From Lysinibacillus timonensis (GTDB taxonomy: Bacteria > Bacillota > Bacilli > Bacillales_A > Planococcaceae): 64,000 nt of DNA. Position numbers and translations under genes: made by a program. Numbering within the stretch: position 1 is the stretch's first letter; each line of letters starts with the position of its first letter. The notes beneath the pieces were generated by a model that saw nothing but the letters and a program-made list of their open reading frames with translations, was not told where the DNA came from and did not search any database. The stretch lies in assembly GCF_900291985.1 (NCBI RefSeq), contig NZ_LT985980.1, positions 2,998,001 to 3,062,000 on the forward strand, read 5' to 3'. Positions 36,899 to 45,098 of this stretch are shown one piece after another.

Positions 36899-37708
36899 AT
36901 GAATATTCAAGGATTAGTAAAACGTTCGACACCAGCACTTTTATGGCTTGTTGGATTGCTCGTGATTTGGCAACTCATGTCATGGGTTTTGCTAAATGTT
37001 TTACAAGTTCCGCTAGCGCAATCAAAGCTTCCGTACATTCATGAATTGGTCTTTACGTTTGCTGAATATGGCGGAACTCTTTTATATCATGCTTCTGTAA
37101 CAATTAGGAGCGCATCCATTGGGTTTGCTGTTGGAACGATTGCGGGGATCCTCTTAGCGATTTTCATGAGCTCGTCCAAATGGCTCGAGCAATTGGCCTT
37201 TCCATATTTAGTTGCTTCTCAAATGATTCCGATTTTAGGATTAGCGCCCGTTGTTTACGGAATTGTTCATGATGATGGAATAGCTCGCATCATTATTGCG
37301 GCATTTATGACGTTTTTCCCAGTCGTATTAAATATGCTGCGAGGGTTACGAAGTGCAGAACCATCTGCCATTGAGCTCATGCATTCATATGCGGCAAAGC
37401 CCTGGACAGTTTACTGGAAGCTTCGATTTCCACAATCCTTGCCAAGTCTATTTACAGGACTAAAAATTGCAGCGCCATTAGCTGTGACAGGGGCAATCTT
37501 AGTGGAATTAATGGGGGCAACAGAAGGGATTGGTGTAATTATGCTTAGCAATCTCTATTATGGTTCTTCTCATGCCTATATGTTTTGGCTGACAGTTATT
37601 GTTGGTGCATTCCTTGGTTTCGTAAGTTATTTACTAATCAGTTTAGTTGAAAGGCTTGTAACACCTTGGCAACCAGAATTTCGGAAGTCAGGAGGAGATG
37701 AAAAATGA
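36899..37708 (+). CDS. ABC transporter permease 1
   Basis: 269 residues, six membrane helices, with the BPD-permease EAA loop (ELMHSYAAKPWTVYWKLRFPQSLPSLFTGLKIAAPLAVTGAI). The ATG at 36899 follows AAGGGGTGTAGG; the in-frame TTG at 36881 overlaps the ATPase gene. Related to permeases for taurine, sulfonate or formylaminopyrimidine. Next permease overlaps by ATGA. Confidence 0.88.
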   Translation: MNIQGLVKRSTPALLWLVGLLVIWQLMSWVLLNVLQVPLAQSKLPYIHELVFTFAEYGGTLLYHASVTIRSASIGFAVGTIAGILLAIFMSSSKWLEQLAFPYLVASQMIPILGLAPVVYGIVHDDGIARIIIAAFMTFFPVVLNMLRGLRSAEPSAIELMHSYAAKPWTVYWKLRFPQSLPSLFTGLKIAAPLAVTGAILVELMGATEGIGVIMLSNLYYGSSHAYMFWLTVIVGAFLGFVSYLLISLVERLVTPWQPEFRKSGGDEK

Positions 37709-38583
37709 GAGGGAAAACCGTTGAAGAAAACTGGATAGGTCAGTCCTTAGGGAAGAGCAATTCAACGCTACCGATAAAAAGTAATAGCAAAGAGCAAAAG
37801 AAAAAACAAACGAAGCTAGGAAGTAATATTAGCAAAATTCTCATTCCGTTGATCGCTGGGATCGTATTTTTTATCCTATGGGAAGTTCAATTTTTTCACA
37901 CTCTATTTCAATTAAGGACATACCAATTGCCGTTGCCTTCCGTAATAGTAGAGGCAATTAGAGAAAACTTTGAGACGTTAGTTAATTTTATGGGATATAC
38001 CTTTGCGGAAGCATTCATAGGTATGCTGCTTGGATCATTTCTAGGATTTATCGTAGCGTTAATTGCCACTGCATCGCCTAAATGGGGAAAGGGTGGTTTA
38101 ACCATCGTCGTAGCATTAAATGCTGTTCCGATTGTAGCGTTAGCCCCGATTATGAATCTATGGTTTGGGAATGGCATTGGTTCAAGAATTGCGATTGTTA
38201 CCATCACAACAATGGCTGCTATGGCCGTAAATGCGCATAAAGGGATGTCCAATGTGAACCCGTTATCTTTGGATTTATTGCATTCGTATGCAGCAAATAA
38301 AATTCAAGTTTTTCGTTATTTACGAATCGCAAATAGCTTACCTTATGTGTTTACCGCTTTGAAAATCAACGCAACAGCAAGTATGATTGGCGCAATTGTT
38401 GGGGAATTTTTCTATGCCTCGAATGGGTTAGGTTATCTTCTTTCAAACTCAATAAAAGTTGCCCAAATGCCTTTAGGGTGGGCTTGTATTGTTGTTGCAT
38501 CTGTTGCGGGTGTCGCTTTTTATCTAATTGTTGAGATATTAGAAAAGATCTTTATGAAATGGCATCCTTCTAAGAGAACGTAA
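37705..38583 (+). CDS. ABC transporter permease 2
   Basis: 292 residues. A basic cytoplasmic N-terminal extension (about residues 20-45, KEQKKKQTKLGS) precedes six helices and an EAA loop (DLLHSYAANKIQVFRYLRIANSLPYVFTALKINATASMIGAIVGEF). The ATG overlaps the preceding TGA (ATGA). Two non-identical permeases plus one ATPase make a heterodimeric channel, as in thiamine-precursor and hydantoin transporters. Confidence 0.88.
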   Translation: MRGKTVEENWIGQSLGKSNSTLPIKSNSKEQKKKQTKLGSNISKILIPLIAGIVFFILWEVQFFHTLFQLRTYQLPLPSVIVEAIRENFETLVNFMGYTFAEAFIGMLLGSFLGFIVALIATASPKWGKGGLTIVVALNAVPIVALAPIMNLWFGNGIGSRIAIVTITTMAAMAVNAHKGMSNVNPLSLDLLHSYAANKIQVFRYLRIANSLPYVFTALKINATASMIGAIVGEFFYASNGLGYLLSNSIKVAQMPLGWACIVVASVAGVAFYLIVEILEKIFMKWHPSKRT

Positions 38584-38615
38584 TTATTTTCTAAACAAAG
38601 GCTTAAACCTATTAC

Positions 38616-38682
38616 GGTTGATCCTAGTTCTGGGTGACTAGAGGTTCGTTACGAACTTTACATAGGGCCCTAAAGAATCAAC
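38616..38682 (+). ncRNA. Candidate structured RNA between permease and binding-protein genes
   Basis: GTTGAT (38617-38622) can pair with ATCAAC (38677-38682) and encloses two hairpins: CTAGT/ACTAG (38624-38628 with 38637-38641) and AGGTTCG-TTA-CGAACTT (38642-38658). An AGGGCCCT palindrome (38664-38671) follows. This gives a three-way-junction-like fold of about 66 nt, 37 bp before the binding-protein start. It does not match the purine, TPP, preQ1 or guanidine patterns I know. It may be a regulatory leader or an mRNA-processing element. Confidence 0.35.
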
Positions 38683-38719
38683 ATTATATATAAAAGAAAC
38701 AATTTGAGGGGGAATACCA

Positions 38720-39775
38720 ATGAAAAGAAGAATGAGAAAAACATATCGATCATTGTTTGTAGCTTTACTTGTATTGGTCATGATACTTGCCGGGTGTGGT
38801 AGCTCTGAAACAAATACTGCCTCTGGAACAACCTCATCAGAAGGTGCGTTAACACCTGTCACTTTACAATTAAAATGGGTGCCTCAAGCGCAATTTGCTG
38901 GATATTTTGTCGCATTAGAAAAGGGATATTACGAAGAAGAGGGACTTGATGTAACCATTGCACCTGGTGGGCCAGATATTGTTCCTGAGCAACAAGTAGC
39001 TAATGGTGCGGCTCAAATCGGTGTTGACTGGGTAGCAAGTTTATTACCACACCAAGAACAAGGAATGCCTTTAGTTCAAATTGCGCAAATCTATCAAAAT
39101 AGTGGACTACAATTGATTACAATGAAGGATTCTGGTATTGAATCTCCTGAAGATTTAGCGGGTAAAAACGTCGGAAACTGGATGGGTGGAAACGAATTTG
39201 AAATACTAGCTTTATTTGATAAATATGGTTTCGATCGAAATAGTGATTTAAACTTCGTAAAGCAAGCATTTACGATGGATCAATTCCTAACAGGGGAACT
39301 AGATGCTGCATCTGTTATGACGTATAACGAGTACAATGTTGTTCTTGAATCTGGTGTATCACCAGACGACCTAAATATCATTGACATGAATGATGAAGGG
39401 GTCGCAATGCTTCAAGATAACTTGTTTGCAAACTCTGAATGGCTTGCAGATAACAAAGAGGTTGCTGCGAAATTCGTTAAAGCCTCAATCAAAGGGTGGC
39501 AAGACGCAATTGATAACCCAGAAGAAGCGGTAGATATTATCATGGCGCAAGTAGAAGAAGGTAGTACGACAAGAGAACATCAGCTAGTTATGATGGAAGA
39601 AGTTGCGAAGCTAGTTGTTCCTGAAGGATTCGACCCTGCAAATATTGGTGTGATCGATGAAGAGATGTTCCAAAAAACAGCAGAGATCGCTCACCAATTC
39701 GGTGTTATCAAAGAACCGGCAGATTTAGCAAATAGCTACACAAATGAAATAATGGATATGGTTCTGGCGGAATAG
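38720..39775 (+). CDS. ABC transporter substrate-binding lipoprotein, NMT1/THI5-like
   Basis: 351 residues. Lipobox MILAGC (Cys about residue 26), then LQLKWVPQAQFAGYFVALEKGYYEEEGLDVTIAPGGPDI, the hallmark of NMT1/THI5-like binding proteins that bind pyrimidine-type or other small ring compounds. GAGGGGG upstream of ATG 38720. It completes the ATPase-permease-permease-SBP operon. With PreTA and dihydropyrimidinase nearby, uracil, thymine, dihydropyrimidines or hydantoins are reasonable ligands. Confidence 0.85.
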   Translation: MKRRMRKTYRSLFVALLVLVMILAGCGSSETNTASGTTSSEGALTPVTLQLKWVPQAQFAGYFVALEKGYYEEEGLDVTIAPGGPDIVPEQQVANGAAQIGVDWVASLLPHQEQGMPLVQIAQIYQNSGLQLITMKDSGIESPEDLAGKNVGNWMGGNEFEILALFDKYGFDRNSDLNFVKQAFTMDQFLTGELDAASVMTYNEYNVVLESGVSPDDLNIIDMNDEGVAMLQDNLFANSEWLADNKEVAAKFVKASIKGWQDAIDNPEEAVDIIMAQVEEGSTTREHQLVMMEEVAKLVVPEGFDPANIGVIDEEMFQKTAEIAHQFGVIKEPADLANSYTNEIMDMVLAE

Positions 39776-39799
39776 TTAGATGGAAGTAATAAAAAATCG

Positions 39800-39841
39800 G
39801 AAGTCTTAAAGGTTGAACAAACTTTTAGGGCTTCTTTTATT
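39800..39841 (+). terminator. Terminator of ABC operon
   Basis: GAAGTCTTAAAGGTT (39800-39814) pairs, with G-U pairs, with AACTTTTAGGGCTTC (39820-39834), followed by TTTTATT. Confidence 0.75.
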
Positions 39842-39885
39842 CTTCGGGGTTCCGGATTCTTGTATGTTAAAAAAATGAACATAGG

Positions 39886-39903
39886 TTATGTGCAACTGCA
39901 TAA
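39886..39903 (+). promoter_or_regulatory. Shared operator-like site, copy 1
   Basis: TTATGTGCAACTGCATAA, flanked by TTATG and CATAA arms, lies about 160 bp upstream of the regulator at 40062. The same core (TGTGCA-WW-TGCATAA) occurs in front of the aminotransferase operon (43674) and between the PucR gene and the carbamoylase (44978). Confidence 0.6.
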
Positions 39904-40061
39904 TATTTTTCATGGTTCTGTCTATATTCATCTAAAACACCTATCCATTAAAATAAGTACAATAAAAATATGTACCTTTTATGTTGGTACGAATGTAATA
40001 ACAATGGAAATGACTTGAGGCTTTTGTGAATGGATAAACATTCCGTATTGAGAGGATGAAG

Positions 40062-40955
40062 ATGATGACATTAAATTCAACCTTGATAAATCATTGTGTA
40101 GTAAAAGAAAGAGACCTCTATGCAGAAAGCTATTGGGTGAATGACCTGGTTCAAAATCATATGGATGATGAATTCCATCTACGAGCGCAACTAGGTTACC
40201 AAGAGTATAAAACGTTGAATAATTTAACTTCCCAAGTGTGTATTATTGAAATGGAAGAAAACGATCAAGAACATTCGCCTGAAAATACGTGTGAAGAAAT
40301 AGATATCCATTTTGCAAGTATTATTAGATCTGTCTTCCATCAACATTCATTTCGGACTTATTTTGCCATTCAAAATAACCGCTTAGTTATACTTGCCTTC
40401 GATTTATTCCTATCTAAAACGAGAAAAGAACAACTTCTGAAAAAAGAAAAACTACAATTAATATCTAAACAAATAGATGCTGTTTTTAACCGAGAAAAGA
40501 GAAAAAGTGTCCAAGTATTTATGGGAGTCAGTTCTTCTAATATAGGCTTTAAATGCATCCATTCCAGTCATGCTGAAGCTTCTAAAGCAATATTTTTAAA
40601 ATCCTTTTTCCGATCGTCTGTTATCTTTTTTGACGATTTAGGTGCTTTTCAAATCTTACTAAACTTACATGAGAAGGATCAGTTGGAGGGTTATGTGTTC
40701 AGGCATCTTGGGCCATTATTGGATGAGGATCGAAAGAAAAATAGTGATCTATTAAAAACGTTAAAGATTTACCTTGAAAGGAATGGCTCAAAACAATCTG
40801 TCGCTGACGAGTTACATATTGTAAGACAATCCCTATACTATCGTCTCAATAAAATAAAAGAATTACTTGGTGAGGACTATATGTGTACACAAAATAGACT
40901 AGCCCTACAATTAGCTATACAAGCTTATGAGCTGCTTAAAGTTAAATCGAGATGA
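40062..40955 (+). CDS. PucR/CdaR-type transcriptional regulator
   Basis: 297 residues. The C-terminus carries the PucR-type helix-turn-helix (LKTLKIYLERNGSKQSVADELHIVRQSLYYRLNKIKELLG, followed by NRLALQLAIQAYELL). The N-terminal 200 residues are not a recognised PucR domain; the middle resembles the GGDEF-derived region of such regulators. The ATG at 40062 is six bases from GAGAGG; an ATG at 40056 is too close. It lies between the ABC operon and the catabolic genes and probably regulates one or both. Confidence 0.75.
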   Translation: MMTLNSTLINHCVVKERDLYAESYWVNDLVQNHMDDEFHLRAQLGYQEYKTLNNLTSQVCIIEMEENDQEHSPENTCEEIDIHFASIIRSVFHQHSFRTYFAIQNNRLVILAFDLFLSKTRKEQLLKKEKLQLISKQIDAVFNREKRKSVQVFMGVSSSNIGFKCIHSSHAEASKAIFLKSFFRSSVIFFDDLGAFQILLNLHEKDQLEGYVFRHLGPLLDEDRKKNSDLLKTLKIYLERNGSKQSVADELHIVRQSLYYRLNKIKELLGEDYMCTQNRLALQLAIQAYELLKVKSR

Positions 40956-40984
40956 AAGTGCATAGACTTCAGGACACGAATAAA

Positions 40985-41019
40985 GCCGCTAGAAGGTTAA
41001 AATAAAACCTTTTGGCGGC
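40985..41019. terminator. Bidirectional terminator between regulator and alcohol dehydrogenase
   Basis: GCCGCTAGAAGGTT (40985-40998) pairs with AACCTTTTGGCGGC (41006-41019). It lies between convergent genes, and T-rich sequence follows on the leftward side. Confidence 0.7.
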
Positions 41020-41059
41020 AGTTATTATGTGAAATGGGCGAGTGTAAATGCTTACCTTA

Positions 41060-42217
41060 TTAGAAAACCTTTGAGCCTTTCGAAAGGGAACGATAAAATT
41101 CCTTCAATGTAGCAGGGGTCATCTCAACTGGATTGTTCTGCATGTTAGGCGCAAAACTGTTTATAACCAAATCATCAAGCAACTCTTCAGTAGTAACACC
41201 AGCAGCTTCTAATGTCATGCATAAGCCCATTTCTATTTTCATTTCGTCGATATAATTGGCTAAAGCATCCGCATCTTCAAAACCACATCGTTTATTAAAC
41301 TGTTGAAGACGAGTGCTTACATAAGTATCCTCACTCTGACTATTTAGTCGCCAAAATGCAGCGAGCGTAAAGGCGCATGCTTCACCGTGAGTGATGCCGA
41401 AATCTTGCGTTAACGGGTAAGAACAAGCATGAGCAGCGGCTGTTTGTGTCAGGTTAAATGCAAGTCCTGCAGTCACTGAGGCTAAGCTCATATTTACACG
41501 AGCTTCAACATTTTCAGGGTCTTTATAAGCTACTAGTAGGTTTTTAAATACGAGTTTTGCTGCTTTTTCTGCTGCCATATCCGTATATGGCTGATGTTTC
41601 TTTCCGTAAAAGGCTTCTAATGAATGTGCTAATACATCAATTCCGCTTGCTGCTGTTACATGAGGAGGGCAGCTGAATGTCAACGCTGGATCGATTAGTG
41701 CATACTTTGCATATAAATATTTGCTACTAAGAGGTGCCTTAACGCCTTTATCTGTATCAGTTAATACAGATACTGCAGTGATTTCACTAGCAGTACCAGA
41801 AGTTGTCGGGATAGCAATTAATGGTATACCTGGGTGATCAACTGGTTTATCTTTATAAAAATAGGCGCTAGTTGAATGCTCTGTTTTTGCAACAAAGCAA
41901 GCTACTTTCGCACAATCTAAAACACTTCCGCCACCAATTGCAACAGCAAAATCATATTGATTACTGCGGAGAATCTTTGCGCAATCGTCCGTATTTTTTA
42001 ACGTTGGGTTTGGTTGTATATCAGAAAAAATCTCTTTCAATTTACCATTTGAGGCTTCCGCAATTTGCGCGGCTATCCCGTTTTTCACCATAGATGGTGT
42101 ACTAATTAATAATCCTTTTTCGAAGCCAAACTGCTCAACAATCTCAGGTAGTTTTTCTAATTTCCCTATACCAAAATCAATTGGTACAGGCTGTTCGTAA
42201 TAGAATTCTTCCACCAT
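41060..42217 (-). CDS. Iron-containing alcohol dehydrogenase
   Basis: 385 residues. FGIGKLEKLPEIVEQFG at the start, nucleotide-binding AIGGGSVLDCAKVA, PTTSGTASEITAVSVL, metal ligands in GIDVLAHSLEAFYGKKHQPYTD, AAAHACSYPL and GITHGEACAFTL. Group III Fe-ADH that reduces aldehydes with NAD(P)H. Eight bases after the aminotransferase stop, in one operon. I infer it reduces malonate semialdehyde, the product of beta-alanine transamination, to 3-hydroxypropionate. That is context only. Confidence 0.88.
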   Translation of the reverse strand: MVEEFYYEQPVPIDFGIGKLEKLPEIVEQFGFEKGLLISTPSMVKNGIAAQIAEASNGKLKEIFSDIQPNPTLKNTDDCAKILRSNQYDFAVAIGGGSVLDCAKVACFVAKTEHSTSAYFYKDKPVDHPGIPLIAIPTTSGTASEITAVSVLTDTDKGVKAPLSSKYLYAKYALIDPALTFSCPPHVTAASGIDVLAHSLEAFYGKKHQPYTDMAAEKAAKLVFKNLLVAYKDPENVEARVNMSLASVTAGLAFNLTQTAAAHACSYPLTQDFGITHGEACAFTLAAFWRLNSQSEDTYVSTRLQQFNKRCGFEDADALANYIDEMKIEMGLCMTLEAAGVTTEELLDDLVINSFAPNMQNNPVEMTPATLKEFYRSLSKGSKVF

Positions 42218-42225
42218 ATGACCTC

Positions 42226-43584
42226 CTACACAGATAATGTTTCTTCTTTGAATAACACTTCTTTTTCAAATTGTGTTAATGTTCGCTCGAAAATATCCAT
42301 TGCTTCATTCATTTGTTCCTCTGTAATGATTAGTGGGGGAGCAATGATCACGGTTGATTCATGAGAATACGTATAAAAACCGTTCGAACTTAACGCAGAT
42401 ATGAATTTATTCATCAGTCTAACTGGATCTTTGCCGTAATCAAGTCCATATTGGATAATCGGTTCTTTTGTTTCTTTACTTTTCACAAGTTCCACTCCAG
42501 CAAAAAGCCCAATTGCACGAACTTCACCAACGGAAGGGAATATTAGCAATTTCTCTAGTCGTTTCTTTAAAACAGACCCCATCTTTTCGGCATTTTTAAA
42601 AATTTGTTCTTCCTCGTAAAGTTCTAAATTAGCAACCCCGATTTGCGTACACATCGTGTGTCCACTATATGTGAGACCAGTCATTAAAACATTTTCATCA
42701 AAAAAGCGTGCAATTTCTTTACTTACAATAACGCCCCCAAGTGGAGCATAACCAGAAGTAACCCCTTTGGCAAAGGTGATGATATCTGGTTTGAAATCGT
42801 AATGATCGACAGCGAATGCTTTACCTGTACGACCAAAGCCTGTCATAACTTCATCGCAAATCATTAAAATGCCGAACTCATCACAAAGTGCACGCACCCC
42901 CTCTAGATAACCCTTAGGTGGAATTAACACGCCATTACTTCCTGGGATCGGCTCAATGAAGATGGCCGCAATCGAATCGGAACCTTCATATAAAATTTGA
43001 TTTCTTAGTTTTCCTAAGTAGTAGGCTGTTGCAGCTTCTTCGGAATCAAAATCAATTACTTCGCGGTATAAATAAGGCACTTCAAATTTAACAAACCCAG
43101 GTAAACCAGGTTCAGCAGCAAAACGACGACTTTCGCCAGTTAAATTACCAGCACCAAACGTAGCCCCATGATATGAACGATAGCGAGATAAAATCTTGTA
43201 GCGCCCAGAAAACATCCGTGCCATTTTTATTGCATGATCATTGGCTTCAGCGCCACCTGATGTATAAAAGATCTTGGCCATATTAGAAGGAGCTAGCTCT
43301 ATAATTTTTTGAGACAGATCCGATTTAGGCTTTGTGGCAAAAGAGGGTCCAGCAAGGGGGTATGCCCCGATATCTTGGAAAGCTTTTAGCAATTTAGGAT
43401 GCTGATGGCCGACATTGAGATAGACAAGTTGAGAACTCATATCCAAATAACGGTTGCCTGCTTCATCCCAGAAATAAATACCCTCTGCTTTCGCGAGCAC
43501 CTTCGGATTGAAACGTCCTTGTTTTGCCCATGAATGTAAAACATACTGCTTATCCAACTCTTTAATCGATAAATAGTCACTCAT
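42226..43584 (-). CDS. Class III aminotransferase, probable beta-alanine transaminase
   Basis: 452 residues of the class III PLP-dependent family. FYTSGGAEANDHAIKMAR, SYHGATFGAGNLTG, ICDEVMTGFGRTGKAFAVD and the PLP lysine in TFAKGVTSGYAPLGG are intact. Two adjacent ATGs are present; the one at 43584 has better spacing from AAGGAG. Preceded by copy 2 of the shared operator site. In reductive pyrimidine catabolism the end product beta-alanine is transaminated to malonate semialdehyde, and this is the likely enzyme. Confidence 0.85.
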   Translation of the reverse strand: MSDYLSIKELDKQYVLHSWAKQGRFNPKVLAKAEGIYFWDEAGNRYLDMSSQLVYLNVGHQHPKLLKAFQDIGAYPLAGPSFATKPKSDLSQKIIELAPSNMAKIFYTSGGAEANDHAIKMARMFSGRYKILSRYRSYHGATFGAGNLTGESRRFAAEPGLPGFVKFEVPYLYREVIDFDSEEAATAYYLGKLRNQILYEGSDSIAAIFIEPIPGSNGVLIPPKGYLEGVRALCDEFGILMICDEVMTGFGRTGKAFAVDHYDFKPDIITFAKGVTSGYAPLGGVIVSKEIARFFDENVLMTGLTYSGHTMCTQIGVANLELYEEEQIFKNAEKMGSVLKKRLEKLLIFPSVGEVRAIGLFAGVELVKSKETKEPIIQYGLDYGKDPVRLMNKFISALSSNGFYTYSHESTVIIAPPLIITEEQMNEAMDIFERTLTQFEKEVLFKEETLSV

Positions 43585-43673
43585 CATGATCTCTCCTTTT
43601 CACCATCTACTTTTTATGAGGCCATCATAACAACAGATAACACTTGAAAACAATGAAGATTCATACAAATAAA

Positions 43674-43691
43674 GTTATGCAAATGCACAAT
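43674..43691 (-). promoter_or_regulatory. Shared operator-like site, copy 2
   Basis: GTTATGCAAATGCACAAT. Read on the minus strand it carries TGTGCATTTGCATAAC, matching the site at 44978 except for the central two bases. It lies about 90 bp upstream of the aminotransferase start and probably controls the aminotransferase-dehydrogenase operon. Confidence 0.65.
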
Positions 43692-43745
43692 TGTCACGAC
43701 TGAATAGTAGGCCTTCAATCGACTGAAGAGGGGTAGATAATCGTT

Positions 43746-44930
43746 TTAGCTTTTCTTTTGGTTCATAATATCTTCAATCATAAAAGCGACATGTAAATTC
43801 GTCCTTGCAAATGTACTATTTAAATCTAAATCTAGTAAGGATTCTATTTTGTTGATTTTATAGGCTACTGTATTTCGGTGAATAAAGAGGCGTTTGCTGA
43901 TTTTATTGGCACTTCCATTTTCTTCGAGAAAGATTCGTAAAAAATCTACAAAATCCGTATTGTGCAGCTGATCATATAAATAAATAGGACCGAGCATATC
44001 TTGATGGAATGTGTTGATGATTGATTGGTCCGGAACATTCGTAATGATTTTATAAGTCCCGATTTCTTTGTACTTCTGAATCAGTGGGTTTTTGTGTTGC
44101 TTCACTAAGTGAATGACCATTAAGGATTCGTCATAACTCTTCGAAACTTTTTTCAATTCCGTATAAAAATTCCCCATGCCAATCATTAACTCTAACTCTC
44201 CAGTTCTCTCTAACGCTTTCTCATAAATCTTCTCAACCGTCTTTGAAAAAGGGATTTGACTGGTTTTTACCTCTTGCCGATTAATTAAAAAAATAAGTTC
44301 ATTGTTCTGTTTTAAAGATAGGAACCGATGATATCGATTCTGAAATTCATGAAAAATAATCTCTGAGTATTGGGAGATAGGGTGGTTTGCGTTTTTTGTT
44401 GTACAAGTAATAATGCCAAGTTCGGCTCCTTTTGGAATACCTTTTTGGAGTAATTTTTCTTCAATTAACATACGTGGATGATCATAGCGAAAAATCAAAT
44501 TGTACAAAAGTTTTTCTTCATTGTGTTGTTGGTTAATGGATGCTTGAGTCATGGAGATTAGTTCAATGGTGTTTTTTAACAAATCTGCAACCCGATACTT
44601 CCATTCCATTTGAAAGAGGGGGAATTGTTTTTCGTCTGCGAACTGAACAATGGATTCTGGCACTTTGGGTATGTAGGGACCAACATTAATGATAAAACCA
44701 GCTACTTTTTTAGAATGTGAGTGGCGAATTAGCTGTTCAAGCTGGTCTACATCATTTTTCATTTGAACCCCTGTAGTTACAATCAATTCGTTTGGTCTGC
44801 AAAATGGAATTAGATCGGTACTTTCGATCACATTAATGCCAGAAAGTTTTCGATTTAGTCCGCCTTCACCTGCAAGTAATTGAAGATGTTGGAATTCAGG
44901 GGCATGAAGAAGTTCTCTAACAGTTGTCAT
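43746..44930 (-). CDS. PucR family transcriptional regulator
   Basis: 394 residues. An N-terminal PucR domain (about 1-120: VRELLHAPEFQHLQLLAGEGGLNRKLSGINVIESTDLIPFCRPNELIVTTG) and a C-terminal helix-turn-helix (FLEENGSANKISKRLFIHRNTVAYKINKIESLLDLDL, about 335-370). PucR activates purine catabolism in Bacillus. Here it is divergent from the carbamoylase gene, with the shared operator site in the 168-bp gap, so it most likely controls the pyrimidine genes. Confidence 0.88.
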   Translation of the reverse strand: MTTVRELLHAPEFQHLQLLAGEGGLNRKLSGINVIESTDLIPFCRPNELIVTTGVQMKNDVDQLEQLIRHSHSKKVAGFIINVGPYIPKVPESIVQFADEKQFPLFQMEWKYRVADLLKNTIELISMTQASINQQHNEEKLLYNLIFRYDHPRMLIEEKLLQKGIPKGAELGIITCTTKNANHPISQYSEIIFHEFQNRYHRFLSLKQNNELIFLINRQEVKTSQIPFSKTVEKIYEKALERTGELELMIGMGNFYTELKKVSKSYDESLMVIHLVKQHKNPLIQKYKEIGTYKIITNVPDQSIINTFHQDMLGPIYLYDQLHNTDFVDFLRIFLEENGSANKISKRLFIHRNTVAYKINKIESLLDLDLNSTFARTNLHVAFMIEDIMNQKKS

Positions 44931-44977
44931 GAAAAAACTCCTCTCAAATTGTGAATGTTAATTTATATGACGCAATA

Positions 44978-44995
44978 TATGTGCAAATGCATAAC
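44978..44995. promoter_or_regulatory. Shared operator-like site, copy 3
   Basis: TATGTGCAAATGCATAAC, 47 bp upstream of the PucR start (leftward) and about 100 bp before the carbamoylase ATG (rightward). It could control both divergent genes. See also copies at 39886 and 43674. Confidence 0.65.
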
Positions 44996-45098
44996 GATTT
45001 TTATGATATTGTCCATATAATGTAAATTCATTATACATTAAAATAACAAAATAAAAATAGTGTTAATTTACTTAACATCTAATTTGGAGGGTTGTTCA

